From assembly GCA_028275705.1 (NCBI GenBank), contig JAPWUD010000013.1:1-40339 (forward strand): a stretch of 40,339 nt of DNA, read 5' to 3'. The DNA is from Desulfurococcaceae archaeon (GTDB lineage Archaea > Thermoproteota > Thermoprotei_A > Sulfolobales > Desulfurococcaceae). A program made the translations under genes and the position numbers. The notes under the pieces were generated by a model. It saw only the letters and a program-made list of their open reading frames with translations. It searched no databases and was not told where the DNA came from. Positions 40,287 to 40,339 of the stretch are shown piece after piece. Positions within the stretch are counted from its first letter, which is position 1; the number at the start of each line of letters is the position of its first letter.

Positions 40287-40339
40287 AGTATTGACTAGCT
40301 AGTTGTTTATCATATAAAGCGGTTTTTATTTATTTTTTA

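Overview
The window looks like chromosome of a hyperthermophilic crenarchaeon, most likely Desulfurococcales-like (inference). Support: an archaeal ribosomal protein eS25, tRNA genes preceded by archaeal TATA boxes, a tungsten aldehyde ferredoxin oxidoreductase, an Mrp/MBH-type antiporter operon, CTP-dependent riboflavin kinase, NurA, archaeal-type lipoate genes, and a CRISPR repeat ending in ATTGAAAG. Genes are densely packed, with many GTG/TTG starts behind GGTG or GAGGTG ribosome-binding sites and many 4-bp overlaps.

Layout. 1-1140: a KaiC/GvpD-type ATPase whose two halves lie in different frames. 1.47-2.26 kb: AT-rich, no gene, then tRNA-Gly(CCC). 2.4-3.5 kb: a decaying cluster of NifX-like, DUF5320 and DUF134 genes, the last with an in-frame stop. 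3.8-6.7 kb: eS25 and an ABC exporter (ATPase plus two permeases). 6.7-10.8 kb: a seven-gene Mrp-type cation/proton antiporter operon without hydrogenase subunits. 10.85-13.1 kb: riboflavin kinase and AOR-family oxidoreductase. 13.3-14.5 kb: VapBC with a palindromic operator, tRNA-Ile(GAT), and a PadR regulator with a Cys/His-rich N-terminus and twin palindromes. 14.6-18.6 kb: a barrel-less amidohydrolase relative, SAM hydroxide adenosyltransferase, a split exported protein and a Gdt1/TMEM165 transporter. 18.75-19.35 kb: a CRISPR array of nine 24-nt repeats read leftward, with no cas1/cas2 nearby. 20.0-23.5 kb: an AsnA-like / diaminopentanoate-dehydrogenase-like / class III aminotransferase operon. 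23.5-24.3 kb: a HEPN-MNT module with a broken HEPN, and a small membrane protein. 24.3-27.4 kb: a divergent lipoate locus (lplA-lplB and lipS1-lipS2). 27.4-28.9 kb: a coiled-coil PD-(D/E)XK protein and two DUF131-type membrane proteins. 28.95-33.9 kb: hypD-hypC-hypE, a metallo-beta-lactamase-fold protein and an acetyl-CoA-synthetase relative lacking key catalytic motifs. 33.97-34.25 kb: a GC-rich, highly structured candidate non-coding RNA with its own TATA box. 34.7-38.0 kb: Cas4-like nuclease, CYTH, HDAC-like and DHH genes. 38.05-40.3 kb: NurA and a second, intact HEPN-MNT pair.

How the genes work together. The hyp genes would mature a [NiFe] hydrogenase encoded elsewhere, which could pair with the Mrp operon in H2/ion-gradient metabolism. 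The lipoate locus covers both attachment and sulfur insertion. Three toxin-antitoxin type modules, the CRISPR array and Cas4 make a defence/plasticity layer.

Most worth follow-up: the candidate RNA at 33974-34245; the three-gene operon at 20001-23471; the PadR gene with paired palindromes; and an unusual number of interrupted reading frames (about 565, 2797, 3358, 17321, 23948 and 19755-20001). These need read-level checking to separate real decay or recoding from assembly error.
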